Assembly (NCBI GenBank): GCA_024220505.1
Contig: JAKZZE010000011.1
Location: 806,001 to 870,000, forward strand
Direction of reading: 5' to 3'
Origin: Rhizopus arrhizus
Lineage: Eukaryota; Mucoromycota; Mucoromycetes; Mucorales; Rhizopodaceae
DNA length: 64,000 nucleotides
The notes under the pieces were generated by a model. The model did not search any database and was not told where the DNA came from. It saw nothing but the letters and a program-made list of their open reading frames with translations. Within the stretch, counting starts at the first letter, position 1. Each line of letters starts with the position of its first letter. The translations under genes and the position numbers were made by a program. Shown piece by piece: positions 21,485-33,542 of the stretch.

Positions 21485-22611
21485 TTATAACCATAGCTAT
21501 TTAAGCGTAGGTTTATGTAGCTTTTATAATAAAGACTCAATCTTTCTCTTATAAATGAAAAAAAAATCATAATCTATGCTTAATGGAAATCAGCTGTTAA
21601 CTATAATACAATATATCCAAAAAAAAAAAAGTGACAAGTAAACACGAAATTTATTCCTAAAAATAGTGTAATTAGCGAAGGCATCCATCTTTGGACTCTG
21701 TCTTTATACGATCTTGGTATTAAAAGGGCACTCTTTTTCTATTCTTTTTATTTTGTATTCATTTTATATACTATTAGATGATTCTATATAATGAATAACG
21801 GATTCATCTTATCGCGTAATGCTCTTTTTCACGTTAATTAAACAAACACTTTTTCTCTTGATTTCTTATTATTTAATCAACTTGCTTTCAAGAAGTATTT
21901 ATAAATATTTGTTCTAAGAGTTCCTTTTTTTTTCTCTTCATTGATTACATTTCATTGAAATTAAACAGACTCTTCTTTGTTCTTTTTCGCTTTGGACTGA
22001 TAATCAGCTCCGTAACATAGCTCTGTGATGTTACTTGTAAAGAGTCCTTATAACAACAAGGAAGAGATCTGCCAATTCATCAATGCTTTAAATATATTTT
22101 TTTTATATAAGGAGTGCTAAAGCAGCTTGGGTTTTATTGAAGAACTATAATATAGCCACGGTAATGTTTTTGGATACTTTAAACATTAAAAATGATGTAG
22201 ACTTTTTGGATTTCAATGCTTGAATGTAGTACTCTTCTTATTTCGTCTGAGAAAGAAAAAAAATGAGGGGACGCAAAGTTAGAACCGAGATGAATACAAA
22301 GCGTGTGGAACAAATCTGAAAGAAAGGAAGAAAGAGAGAGATGGAAGATAAAATAGGGTTAAAGAATTAGTATAAACCTGATAATCAGAGCTCTTATACA
22401 GTTACATATTTAATATGGATAATCACATTAACAAAAAAAAGTGTAAAAGAAAAGATTTACTAAACTACTGATTCTTTTGTAACACGAGCTTATATCTGAG
22501 AAATTGGTCTGTTTGTACACTTTTGTAACTTTCCTTAATTGATTTATTAACAAAAGCTATTTGCGATCTTTTTCTTTTATCTTTTTCCTTTCATCTTTTC
22601 TTATATTCCAA
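21485..22611. other. Intergenic region upstream of the P450
   Basis: About 1.1 kb of AT-rich DNA without a gene. The part nearest 22611 is the P450 promoter: a pyrimidine-rich stretch lies immediately before the start codon. No other feature is supported. Confidence 0.5.
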
Positions 22612-24445
22612 ATGGACGTGGACAAGCTGAAACAAAATGCCCATGTATTGATACCTGCTTGTTTGGCGGTGTTATCTTCTCTTTATTTATTAAACAAGTC
22701 AAAATCAAATGAGAAAAAGGGTCTCAAGGAAATCCCTTACCCCTCAAATTCTATTAGTTGGCCTTTATTTGGTATATACATATATATATATATATAAAGA
22801 ATAAAAAATATTTACTCCATCAAAAGGTCATTTGCTCTCTTTGGGAGATGTTCCATCAAAACAAATGGCACAGTGGCATAAAACGACAGGTCCTATTTAT
22901 AAGCTTAACATGGGAAACCAATTATGGATTATGATCAGTGATCCTTTTTTGGCCCATGATATCTTTGTTAAAGCAGGTAGCAGTACTTCTTCAAGACCTT
23001 ACCATCGATTTACGACGGATATGTATAATCTGAATGATAAGTACAGTGTTTTTTTATTGTTCATAACAAAATATTAAAATGCTCAAACTTAGGGGACTTG
23101 TCTTTACGCAATATAATAATAAATGGAAGAGCAAGAGAAAAACAGGTAAAAATAGAAGAAAAGCCGATGAGAGATGATATATTTACCTACTTTTTGCTAT
23201 TTCAGCCATTGCCTTGTTGAATCCAGGATCTGTGGATAAATTCACTGATGTGTTGGAAGTCGAAGCTGACAGCTTGATGGAACGTTTAGGGAAGCTTGCT
23301 CAAGAAGGCACCCTGATAGACCCTTTTGACCAATTGCAGTTGACATCAATGAATATCATCTTGACTGTTTTGGCAGCAGTTCGCTTTGATGACGTAGATC
23401 ACCCAGACTTTGTGGCCATCAATAAATACCTTTATTATGCCATGATCTATGCAGGTGCAGCTGGTGACTTAAGCTGTTTTCTTCCAAGCTTAGCATGGAC
23501 TGATGTCCTGACAGGAACAGAAAAAAAATTACGAAAGCTTATTGAAGAGCAGCGTGATCCTGTTTATAAAAAGATTATAAAAAGTGCTGGTGATAGTGAA
23601 AAGAGCTCGCTTGTTAAGGATATGCTTAAAATGAAAGATGAAGGCGATCTTGACGACGATGAAATTCTTGTCCTCTTTTGTATGAAATGAAAAAGAAATG
23701 CTTTATGTAATCGTTTCTTACCTTCTCTTTTTAATAGCCGATTTGATTGCTGCTGGCGCAGATACCGTAGCTGTTTGTCTTTACTGGGCCTTTGCCATCC
23801 TCTCTCAAAGACCGGATGTACAAACCAAGCTTATTGAAGAACTTGATGCTTGGAAAGCCAAGAATCCGCCTGGTGCTGTGCCTTCTTTCCATAAAGACCG
23901 CGAAGAGTTTCCCTATTCGATCTGTGTACAAAAGGAAGTCATGCGATTCCGTCCTGTTACAAACTTTGGTATTCCTCATATGACGTCTGAAGATGTCATT
24001 GTAAACGACTATTTTATCCCCAAGGATGCCGTTCTTATCAGTAGTATGTGCCCTATGCATGCAAATGCTGATGTTTATGATAACCCCGACCAATTCATAC
24101 CAGAGCGATTCATGAAGAATACTAAAAGAATGGGGGCTGCAGCCAACACAAAGATTGAAGATAGGGATCATTTTGTATTTGGTTGGGGCAGAAGAATATG
24201 CCCTGGTATTCATTTGGTAAAAAGTTGATATAATTAAGTTGATTTTGATATTAAAGCAAGTATTTCTTGATTAGGCCGAAATAGAAATCTTCAATTTCTT
24301 TGTTCGTTTCTTTTCTAAGTTTAAAATGGCACCAGAGTTGGATTCTCAAGGTAATCCTATACCTATCGACTTGGATGATTATGTTGACGAAGGCATCATA
24401 TTGAAGCCAGTACACTATAAAGTCCGTATTGTTCCCCGTACTTAA
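22612..24445 (+). CDS. Cytochrome P450 monooxygenase
   Basis: Six exons (22612-22771, 22827-23040, 23093-23145, 23206-23679, 23738-24216, 24275-24445) encode 516 residues. The N-terminal helix (HVLIPACLAVLSSLYLL) anchors the protein in the ER membrane. The I-helix reads DLIAAGADTVAV (A-G-x-D-T), the ExxR site is KEVMRFRP, and the PERF motif reads PDQFIPERF. The heme-binding loop is FGWGRRICPGIHLAE, with its cysteine split from the rest of the helix by the last intron. The family oxidises small lipophilic substrates with a reductase partner. The closest class by feel is the large mucoralean CYP set, but substrate and CYP family cannot be assigned here. All catalytic motifs are intact. Confidence 0.93.
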
Positions 24446-25167
24446 TAAATATTCTTTTATATTATATTTTACTTTCATAATCCCGAAGCAGTATATTTCT
24501 AAGTATTTGATTCTATCTAGCTTAATTCGAAGAATAAAATTGTTCAGTTTGATTCTGAAATTGGCTTTATTTAAGGAGCACCACACCCTCTTCCAAACTT
24601 TTTTTTATATTCACGTTGCTTATAAGCTTTTCATGACTTTCACCAAATCCTTAGGTTTTCTAAGCACGGTCACTAAAATAACGATTGTTTTGGAAAACGC
24701 TTTGTGAATTATATTTGTATATTTGATTATGATATTAACAACCTCTTTCCTTACTCACATTATTATATTCATAAGGAAGATCTACCATACCATGCTTTAT
24801 GGTATAGTTTGTTGCGAGTTATAAGATTATTCTGTAAAACTTTGTTGTCAAACTCATTTATTTTGATAGAAAAGCATGGGTACAGACTATTTGTTTCTAA
24901 ATTTGAAAAAAAAACTAAAGTATACAGAGAATACATAAAGAGCACTGTAAAGGAGAGAACAGAACATAAAAAAAATGATTTTTTGTATCGTTCGGCGTCT
25001 ATATATTATTCTTCAGTTGGTTGAGCGCAGTCATTGAATGATTTATGTTTGATTTCTTAGGGTGCTTTAGATCATGTCTTGCCTTAAAGCGCCAAAGTAT
25101 ACAAGTAAAACAAGTTTTACAGGAACTCACGACACCGATGACCATTACATTGAGGTAAGAAATAACA

Positions 25168-25233
<66 letters not shown>

Positions 25234-25653
25234 AAGCAAGAGCGATGAAAGATTCTTTGAGAATACAACGTTTTATTAAAGAAAGAAATGAAAATAAAGG
25301 AATAATCATGATTTATCACTTTTTATATTCTTTTCATTCTTATTTCTTTTTTGTTTTCCATTGGCTAAGTTAACACTGTCTTTTAAAATGACTTGAAACC
25401 ATCAAAGTATCCTGACATAAAGAAGTATATTGTAGAAAAATAAACAAGAATCAATATGTTTATTGCAAAAAAAAAAAAAAAAGTTTAAAAAAGAAAATAA
25501 CTTTTATGTTATTATTGTATTTGTAAGAGCCTTCTACTTATAATCTATATAAAACTTATTTTTTGATTTTAAAAATAAAATTTATAACACGTTTTGCATA
25601 TAAAATTTAACTATGGACAAGTGTATGAGCCAGAAGCGACGTTCAATTCGTCA
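24446..25653. other. Intergenic region with a long T tract
   Basis: AT-rich sequence between two genes. A 63-nt T run spans 25170-25232. Just before it, about 25062-25155 resembles an exon flanked by AG and GTAAGA, but no frame is convincing on either strand. Open frames reading through the T tract (poly-Phe or poly-Lys) are artefacts. Confidence 0.5.
25170..25232. repeat. Poly(T) tract, about 63 nt
   Basis: The longest homopolymer of the window, uninterrupted. Its flanks show no target-site duplication that I can recognise, so a retroelement tail is possible but not shown. Confidence 0.85.
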
Positions 25654-26192
25654 TTAAAGACTACGCTTCCACATACGAATGTGTGGTGTACCATCTTCAT
25701 CAAAAATCTCTTCGCCTTCTTCAATTACAAACCCGAGTTTATTATAAAATCCACGTCGAGGATATTGTGAATGAAGCACCGCAGATTGATATCCATTAGC
25801 TTTAGCATATTCCAAAAATGCCTTTACTAACAATTGACCGGCATAAAGTCCTCGTGCTTCCGAGAGGACAGCCAAACGACCCAATTTGGCAGTTGTATCT
25901 GAAGCATGCAAAAGTCGAACTGTTCCAATGAAAACGTCCTTTTCGATCGTTCCATCCTCATTCTCTTTATCAGCAATTGCTGCCCAATGAACAGCATCAT
26001 CATCTAAGCTTTTAGAAAAAAGAGTTTTTACTTTAGTTTTCTTTGTATAGTGTCTTAAATTTACCCATCAATTTCAGTTTCTAAAGGATATTTTTGCTCA
26101 GTGACAAATACAGCAACACGAACATCTAATGCTTTCTTTTTTTCTTCAGGTGTTGTAAGGAGAGATATTTTTATGTTTGAGTACTTTGGCAT
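25654..26192 (-). CDS. GNAT-family N-acetyltransferase
   Basis: Two exons (26192-26065, 26008-25654) encode 160 residues. The N-terminal half has VRVAVFVTEQKYPLETEIDG and a DAVHWAAI strand. The acetyl-CoA-binding part reads LGRLAVLSEARGLYAGQLLV, a variant of the Q/RxxGxG/A loop. Next come AVLHSQYPRRGFYNKLGF and a C-terminal HIRMWKRSL. This is the pattern of small ElaA/YjdJ-type acetyltransferases, whose substrates are usually unknown; several act on amines or protein N-termini. The start is the only ATG before the domain. No partner gene is suggested by context. Confidence 0.85.
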
Positions 26193-27765
26193 GATGAGTA
26201 ATTAAGCAAAAAAAAAAAGAGGAAAAAAGTGATAATTTTTACTCTTCTTTGCCCTGAATAAAGGCGGCGCTTTTTTTTATGAGTCATGTTGAAATGGCGC
26301 AGTCAAGTAATGAACAAGTTTTTTCTCAACCAAGTTGACGTTTCTGATCACTCACTGAAACATATAGACCCAGTTACTGCATCATTCTTTTTAATCAATT
26401 TCGTATTTACTCAAGAATATTCTATTGTTATTTGATGCTTGAAGGCCACTGCATTGGTCTGCCAATCATGAATCAAAAACGCGGTGAAAAATTTACCAAA
26501 TGCTTAAAAAAATCGAGACTTTAAAAAGTAACCATAAATCTTTTTTATATAATTACCTTTGACTGTCGCTTATCATTGCAAAGAGACTCAAGTTGATCTT
26601 TTTTGATGATTTATAATCTGCCACATTATTATTACCTTCTCATAATCCTATTTGCCAATAGATTGTTTTAATAAAGCTAAAAAAAAAAAAAAAAAAAAAA
26701 AGACTGTAGACAAGTAAATATGTTCATAACTAAAGTCAGTTAAAGAAGACTACTAGAAACTTGAAAATTCATTACTTTATTTGCAAGTTCAGTGCACAGT
26801 AAGAAAACATCAATTTGTGCTATCAAAATTGATAATGTATACAAGGTCTAGTTAATATCCATGTTACCAGATGAAAAAAAAGTTCTCTTTCTCTATATTT
26901 ACCACTTATCAAAAGTGATAAGTATAGCTGACTAGTTTCTTATAAACAACTAAAAGGCTCATTGGTAACCGATCTATGATGATAGCCTCTTCCAAATGTT
27001 GATCGTCATTTAAAATATTCTTTTTCTGTTTGGTCCTTTCTGGTCCAGTACTCTGTCATCTTTCCAGTAACTTCCAATATCCTTATTTTTTCTCATTTTT
27101 ACTTTTTATAAAGTTCATCTGCTGCCCTATAGGTAACTTTTATCATTTTTTTTTACTTAATCGAACAGTCCTGTTTGCTAAAAACAAACAGTCATTACAT
27201 TTTCGATTTGCTGAGATCAAAGTTATATAAATGGTATATTTTTAGCAGGCTTTTTTAATAAAAACTAATGTATGAACTCTTGCCAAGTTTTTCTTTTAAG
27301 TATAAAATGCCCTTTTCCTGTATACTAAGCAATAGGAAGATGTTTATTCATATGTAAGACATGAATAATATATTATCCAAAAAGAGTGACGTTTTGAATA
27401 TTTATACTTTTCTCTTCCGGAACTACCCATACTGTACTGGGGCTTTTCAAATAAGGAAACCTTTCTGAGTCAAAGGAGTAGGATTATGGATGTTGGTAAA
27501 TATTTATTTAAAATGTTTATAATGCAACTACAATGGGAGGTAATGAAAGTTGTTATATATAAAAAGGATTTTGCAGTATAAAGACTATAAATGCTGTTAG
27601 TTGAGTTAAAAACAATGTTTTATATTTATATTTACTTTAAATGGATGATGGTTACGGAAGGGGCATGCTTTTAATATTTTGTTCCGCTTAGGTAACTGGC
27701 TAAACGTTTTGTCTTTAAAGTGAAACCAATATTTACATAATCTTTTTTGCTGTTGTTGCCGTTAT
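26193..27765. other. Intergenic region, no gene seen
   Basis: About 1.6 kb of AT-rich DNA with short frames lacking any domain. A 21-nt A run lies near 26680. I see no RNA gene or mobile element signature. Confidence 0.5.
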
Positions 27766-28071
27766 TCACCACTGATCGTGCTTAAAATGAGCCAAAATCA
27801 TTTTTAATCTTTCAACACTGTTATTAGATTGGAATATAATGTCTGGATAATGCTCGTTTAACCAATCCATAAAATCTGAATTCATCAACATTTGTTCATA
27901 TTCTGTATCACAATCATCACCCATGAATAATTCAGGATCATCACTTTTTAATTCATAATGTGTTCTGAAGCTTGTTGATGAAGAAGATGAACTTGGGATG
28001 TATTTTGGTAATTCAGATAATATTTTATCTTGTATTTCTCTTTGAAAAAAGAATCCTTTGCTTGATGACAT
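27766..28071 (-). CDS. Small acidic orphan protein
   Basis: A single 101-residue frame from ATG 28071. It has a Ser-rich patch (seven serines with one Thr) around residue 30, an acidic central part (SDDPELFMGDDCDTEYEQ), and an amphipathic C-terminal half ending HFKHDQW. No signal peptide, membrane segment or known domain is visible. An AT-rich promoter with an A run precedes it. The length and codon texture look coding, but nothing confirms function; it could be lineage-specific. Confidence 0.55.
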   Translation of the reverse strand: MSSSKGFFFQREIQDKILSELPKYIPSSSSSSTSFRTHYELKSDDPELFMGDDCDTEYEQMLMNSDFMDWLNEHYPDIIFQSNNSVERLKMILAHFKHDQW

Positions 28072-28212
28072 AGTGTGGGGTATAATAATATGAGTGAAAA
28101 AGAAAAAAAAAAAGAGTGAAGCAAAGCACTCTTTTTATATTTAATTGAGTTTCAACTATGATTTATTCCGTTTTTTATGCATACAGTTTTTTGTGCTACT
28201 TTTTGCTATAAA

Positions 28213-29692
28213 TTATTTACAATTTCCATCTTTTTTTTCACTGCTATTGTTTAATTCGTTTTTTAATTGATTTACTTGCTCTGCTGTCGCTTCATTATGT
28301 AAGTAAAAGCAATCATCACCTGATCGACATCCTCCTTTGAAGTGGTAATAAATACATGGCGTGATTGTACTCTCCAGTTTTTTCCTTTCCTCTTCCGATA
28401 TTTCATCGTGCGCAAACAGGCAATCATCTCCTGTTACACAATATCCTTTAAATTGCCAAAATCGACATGGACCAGTTAACTTGCGAAGACGCTCGAGTGA
28501 TTCGGGTGTAAGTGGATCGTGTGAATATGGACATAATTCACCCTGTTCACAAGTCTTTTGTAAATGGAAAAAGCGACATGGTTCCAAATTAAGTTCCTAA
28601 TCAAAACAAATATTAAGGCTATATTCTACTATATAGAAAGTACATTAAGACTTACATGAGAAAATGGACATTGATCACCTTTTGTACAACTTTGTGCCTT
28701 GTAAAATTGACAGATTTTAATATCTCGAGGTCCTTCATGTTTAAATCGACATAAACCATCCTAAAAAGTACTGTTAAAAAAATAAGAGTTTATGTAAACT
28801 AGTGATCACTTACATTTTTACATTTCCCTTTAATCCAAAGTGGACATACTTCAGGATCATTTATAGATTCATGTTTAAATGTACATTTTTCAGCCTATTT
28901 TTATAGCTTTAATTATCTTGATATAAGCTAATTCGTTTTTTTAATCTTACATCCTTACAATAACCTTGCGCATAGTATTTACAAGGTACAAGAGGAACCC
29001 ATTCCTTCTTTGGTTTCGCAGCTTTGCCTGATTTATTGTTTTGTGTTGATTTAAATTTCTTTTTGGGTCTACCTAAAACTATTCTTTGATGTCAGTATAA
29101 TTTTTATTTTTCTTTATTTCTTTCTCTTACTTTCTTCTGCTACTTCTTCAATTGTCATTTGTCTCTTTGGCGCTTCCTTTTCTATCTCTTTCGGTTCTTC
29201 TTTTTTTGTTTCTTTTTGAGTACTAGAAGCTTTAAAGTATCGATCCATTTCTGAATCAAAATCTAGCTCATTACTTTCAGCAGGAGTATCTCGGTGTATA
29301 GAAGGTTCTACAGGTGCTTTTTTCTTATGTCTTCTCCTTCTATTCTTGTTTTTATTCTTATAATTATTTTTGCTCTTATTTTGTGTATTGTTGTCTCTAT
29401 TATTATTTTGTGTCATGCTTTGTACGTTATTGCTTTGTGGTGTAAGTGGTAAAGAATACTGGCTTTTGAGTCCTGATGTTACTTGATCAAGAATGGAAGA
29501 GAGAAAGTCATTATCAGTGGTATCTAGTTGAGGCTGTGTTGATTGTTCTTTTAGATCTGCATTGTTTTGTAAATTTTGTCTTTTGACAGCTGCTGTTTTT
29601 ACTGGTATTAATGTTGAATTTTTAGTTGCCTTTTTCAATTCGTCTAGTGATGGAGGCACATCGCCTAATAAGCCAGCAAGTCCAATTGGCAT
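28213..29692 (-). CDS. CCCH zinc-finger protein with six fingers (ZC3H4/6/8-like)
   Basis: Five exons (29692-29131, 29078-28951, 28894-28814, 28760-28656, 28596-28213) encode 419 residues. Residues 1-187 are disordered, rich in Asn, Gln and Lys, with a basic KNKNRRRRHKKK patch. The C-terminal half holds six C-x(7-8)-C-x(4-5)-C-x3-H fingers in tandem, for example CKYYAQGYCKDAEKCTFKH, CRFFHLQKTCEQGELCPYSH and CRFWQFKGYCVTGDDCLFAH. Introns fall inside or between fingers. Tandem CCCH arrays with SHDPLT spacing resemble the animal ZC3H4/6/8 and Su(sable) family, nuclear RNA-binding proteins acting in transcription termination and RNA surveillance. The exact orthologue is not certain. Confidence 0.85.
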
Positions 29693-29707
29693 CTTTTGAA
29701 TATATTG

Positions 29708-29750
<43 letters not shown>
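29708..29750. repeat. Poly(A) tract, about 43 nt, in the zinc-finger gene promoter
   Basis: The run lies 16 bp upstream of the start codon of the CCCH gene, so on that gene's strand it is a T tract. Poly(dA:dT) near starts commonly excludes nucleosomes; a role here is inference. Confidence 0.8.
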
Positions 29751-29752
<2 letters not shown>

Positions 29753-29943
29753 AAAAAGAGCTCAATATAAAGAGGCGGTCACATTTGTAGTTTTTTTTTT
29801 CTTCACATCAACTTCATTTATTGTTTTGGAAAAGAACTAAACAAAACTAATGATGTTTCTCTTTCTGTTTATCACACTTTTTTTTTTTTTTTTAAAAAAA
29901 ATGAGATTCTTCTATTTGAAACCATATCAAATATATATTGTTT

Positions 29944-30447
29944 TTATTCTCTAGCTTTAACAGTAGGCTCCCAAGCATATAATTTAGGAGTGGTGGTATT
30001 GTAAGTTTTGTATCCCTTAACTGTACCAGAAAAGTTGGGAATAGGCTCTCCCCACCACTTTTGAGGTTGAATGTTCATTTCAGTAGGTGGTTCTTGAACG
30101 ATACGTGAAAGCCACATGTGCCTAGTTATCAGAGATTAGAAAGAATCAAATGCCGTCAATTTTTTGCTTTTTACCAATCAGGTGAAATGTCACCAGCTTC
30201 GGGAAAGTTACTAGCATATTCAACCCAACGTTCACGACCTATGTATGACCGTATTAGAAAGTCGCATTCTTTGATTTTACTAATTTTTACCGGAAACTTC
30301 ATCATTGTTTTCAAAGTATTTGTTTCCATTAGCATCAATACCAGCAAGTCGACCCCACTTTGTATCACCAATATTATTCATTTGTTTGAAGTAGCTGGCA
30401 GGTCCAACCTTAACAAGGTTCTTTAATGTACGTCCAATGGTTGACAT
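29944..30447 (-). CDS. NDUFA12-like subunit of mitochondrial complex I
   Basis: Three exons (30447-30291, 30238-30175, 30121-29944) encode 132 residues. The conserved blocks of the B17.2/NDUFA12 family are present: MNNIGDTKWGRLAGIDANGN, KYFENN, GRERWVEYA, DISPDWHMWLS and a C-terminal WEP segment. The protein is an accessory subunit of NADH:ubiquinone oxidoreductase in the inner mitochondrial membrane. It shares a short promoter with the divergent complex IV gene. Presence of this gene implies a complex-I-containing respiratory chain, as expected outside Saccharomyces. Confidence 0.93.
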
Positions 30448-30618
30448 TGAGTATAGTGCAAGTAGATAAAAATACAAGTCTTAAAAAAGTGGCCCCTAAA
30501 AGCTCCCTTGCGGCAAGCTGTCGACGTCACACATTTCTTTTTTTGGCCCAAATTTTTTTCTGCAGGGCCATTCAATCCATTGGATAATTTTTTTTCTTCT
30601 CTTCTTTCATCTTGAATC
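30448..30618. promoter_or_regulatory. Shared divergent promoter of two respiratory-chain genes
   Basis: Only 171 bp separate the start codons of the NDUFA12-like gene (-) and the COX4-like gene (+). The segment is less AT-rich than usual and contains CCATTGGAT (a CCAAT box read on the minus strand, the HAP/CBC target) near 30576-30584, and GACGTCA near 30523. Both genes feed oxidative phosphorylation, so co-regulation by a HAP-type factor is a reasonable inference. Confidence 0.5.
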
Positions 30619-31175
30619 ATGTTTGCTCTTCGTCGTGCTGCTATTAAGGCTGCTCCTCTTTCCGTTCGTGCTAGACCTTTCTCTGTTTTGGGTGCTCGTT
30701 TATGTAAATACACGTATACATTTTTCCCAAACCTATCTGACTCGATTTATATTATATAGCCGGTGCTGTCGGCCACAGTGCTGAATCCAACTTAGGTCCT
30801 GGTGCTCAACCCGGTCAAATCCCCACCGATCTTGAACAATCTACTGGTTTGGAACGTATGGAATTACTTGCTACATTGGAAGGAAAGCAGCTTTTTGACA
30901 TGGAACCCTTGAACATGACTCACCTTGGTACTGTCAAGAACCCTATTGTTGTTAAGTCTCACGATCCTATTCGTTTTGTTGGATGCACTGGTAAATACAA
31001 GATAAAAAATAATTGAAGTACATAAATTAATGATATTGTTGAAGGTTTCCCTGCTGAATCTCACGATACCATTTGGATCAACTTGGACAAGTCTCACGAA
31101 CATGATCGTTGTCCTGAATGTGGTTCTGTTTATACTATGGACTTTGTTGGCAGTGAAGAAGAACACCACCACTAA
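30619..31175 (+). CDS. COX4: Cytochrome c oxidase subunit COX4 (COX5B type)
   Basis: Three exons (30619-30703, 30760-30990, 31045-31175) encode 148 residues. The N-terminus is a mitochondrial presequence (MFALRRAAIKAAPLSVRAR) rich in Arg and Ala. The mature part has PTDLEQSTGLERMEL, NPIVVKSHDPIRFVGCTG and HDRCPECGSVYTM. The last supplies two cysteines of the zinc site and, with the Cys of GCTG, matches the Zn-binding COX5B/Cox4 fold. The protein is a nuclear-encoded complex IV subunit in the mitochondrial inner membrane. The ending GSEEEHHH is typical of the family. Confidence 0.95.
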
Positions 31176-31453
31176 GCCATATAATAAAAGAAATTGCAAT
31201 TGGAAAAAAAAAGAGAAAGAGATAGAGAAAGAGATTTTATTGTATGTGCATGAAGAAAAAGTTTCTCTTTAACATTTAAGCGAACAATACACTTTGGTAT
31301 ACAGTACACTATTTCCAGAAATTAAAGTCGTCGTGACTTGTCGCAATTACATATAAATTGTATTATAAAACTTTACAAAATGCGACTTCAATTTCTGGAA
31401 ATAGTGTACAAATACTTTTTTTTGCTGTTGCTTTTGAGATCTACTAGACACAA

Positions 31454-32091
31454 TCATTTAATAATCTTTGTTTGCACAGGTAATCCGCAAGCTATTCTTG
31501 TATATCCACTAAAATTATCCTTCTTTTCGTTATTTTCAATGCTTTTATACAGCTTCTTCATGGTATTTTGAATAATTTTCTATTTAACGTATATCAACAA
31601 CATATGATTATTATATTGAAATTTAGCAAGTTACCTTCACTTGGTCAAGTTTTTCTAATATGGTTGGTAAACCCAACAAACTATCCACAGACTTAACAGA
31701 AACATGAAAATTGCTTATTTGAATCATTCTGTATTGGCCGTTAAAGCGAAGATCCATTTTATATACTGTGGCATTAACATCTATTTAATGGATATTAGTA
31801 ACTATATTAAATTAATTGTTCTAAATATATATACCTTCAACATGAATACCAACGACTTGCGGGTTTTCCACCCCTTGAAAAATAAGTTTGTTTAACGCAA
31901 TTTGCATTTCCTTTCCTAACTTAACAAGGTCTGATTCTGAATTCCCATTCGATTCGTTTCCTTTTCTTTTCACCTCTACGAAAAACAACTCAAATATTAT
32001 TGATGATAATGGTTCTACAAACATAACAAAGTCTGGAATCATTGTTTGGTTCATTGGATGCTTAGGATGAGGAATCAAATGGTAAGTTAAC
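31454..32091 (-). CDS. Orphan protein with FVEVK-type core, 5' end unresolved
   Basis: Three exons join in phase: 32091-31835, 31780-31635 and 31579-31454. The product has PDFVMFVEP, then a predicted strand FFVEVKRKG, then SDLVKLGKEMQIALNKL, VVGIHVEG, VYKMDLRFNGQYRMIQ and SLLGLPTILEKLDQV. The E-V-K strand after an upstream acidic residue recalls the core of PD-(D/E)XK nuclease-like folds, but I cannot identify the family. No ATG starts the first exon, so a 5' exon is missing. Exons may lie in the 32.4-33.1 kb pieces upstream on the same strand. Confidence 0.5.
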
Positions 32092-32417
32092 CTAAAATTT
32101 ACAACATTAGTAAAATATATTTTTAGATATGGAGTATATTCACTGATACTTTGAGATATTTGCAGATAATAAAATGAGAAAAAAGAAAGGAAATAGTACT
32201 TGAAAACTAGTGAATGAGTCACATGTAACCTCTTTATTAGATTTCAAGACGAGAGAAAGAACCCATTTAATCAAACTACGCCTTTATATAGGAAATGAAA
32301 TTATTCAGGGACCGACGTGAGTTCAAGGTCAATTTTAGTATTGAGCTTGAACAATATAAATATTGTATATGAGCTTTAAGGAATATGTAATAAGTAATAT
32401 TATGTATTCAGTACTTG

Positions 32418-33114
32418 TTATTTCTTATATAAGATCTGAGTAATCTCATACGAATAATAAGTATTTAATGAGGTAAACACGACAATGTTGATCATTGTCC
32501 CCGCCAAAATCCGTATTACGATAGATACTGCTGGTATATATTGTGGCCTTTTTCTTCTTCTTATTCTCACTACTTTGCCAAGAGCCATCAGTAGAACTTT
32601 CTTCATCGTCGCTCTTTACAGGTACATCTACTAAATTTAATTATATTTTTAATTGTGCTTTTTGAACAGATTTAAAATTACACGAGTCATAGGAAAATTG
32701 GCCATTAGTATTGATAATATTGATGGTATCTCGTTGGGTCAAATTAAATGTTTGACTTGTATGCTTCTTTTTTGATCTCTTCCTGTCGTTTTTGGGGAAA
32801 AGTAAGTGCTTTTGGATCTGTCATAAAAGCTACATTGGTACCTTGAAAATAAAATATTTAATGGATTTGTTTACCTTCCAATCATCTAAATTTTTTTTTT
32901 GCAGCTTGGGCTCTGTTTCCATCGTTTTTATCTGCTACTTCTTTGATATTACTCTTCAATTTGTGCAAGATTTCGCGCGTAGTATACACTGGATCATTAT
33001 CCTCTATCTCCTTGAATGCTGCCTTAATAGACCATTTACCAACTTCAGTTACTAAAAAATAATTCTGCTCAGAAGTACTGTTCTGCTTCCTTTTTTGTTT
33101 TTCTTTAGAAGACA
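32418..33114 (-). pseudogene. Orphan coding-like pieces upstream of the FVEVK gene
   Basis: From ATG 33114 a basic N-terminus (MSSKEKQKRKQNSTSEQNYF) runs about 75 residues. A segment after a TTTTCAAG acceptor near 32840 continues GTNVAFMTDPKALTF but shifts frame. A third part at 32640-32440 reads VPVKSDDEESSTDGSWQ. The pieces look like exons of one protein, either the 5' part of the adjacent gene or a decayed copy. No known domain is seen. Confidence 0.35.
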
Positions 33115-33542
33115 TAATTAGCAAAAGAACAAGGAAAAAAAGCTTTATTACAATCAATAAAATATTTACATGGCGTACGCGTTTCATAATAACAAAGTAT
33201 TTTTTTTCATTTATTTTCAATGAAATATAAATTTTTCATAATAATCTTTGACTACAATATAAAAATAATAAACAAGCTCTTAAATGTAATTTTATTTTCA
33301 AACAACCAACTATAATGGTTTATGGTTGTACCTAGTTCTAATATTAGGGTGATTATACGGACACCATTTTTCTCAGGGGACAACATTTTGTCTTACGCAT
33401 GATGAATAGAGTAGATATTATTGGGTGGCCAAATGCTTAGGTTTATGGAGGTGACATCTGTAAGTTTAAAAAAATGATTATAACAAACGAACAGAAAATA
33501 AACCACTATCTCTTTCCCACATTCCAATCATCAACATTGGTA

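Noticed and set aside
24999..25373. Open frames with poly-Lys or poly-Phe
   Set aside because: They only read through the 63-nt T tract and have no coding features around it.
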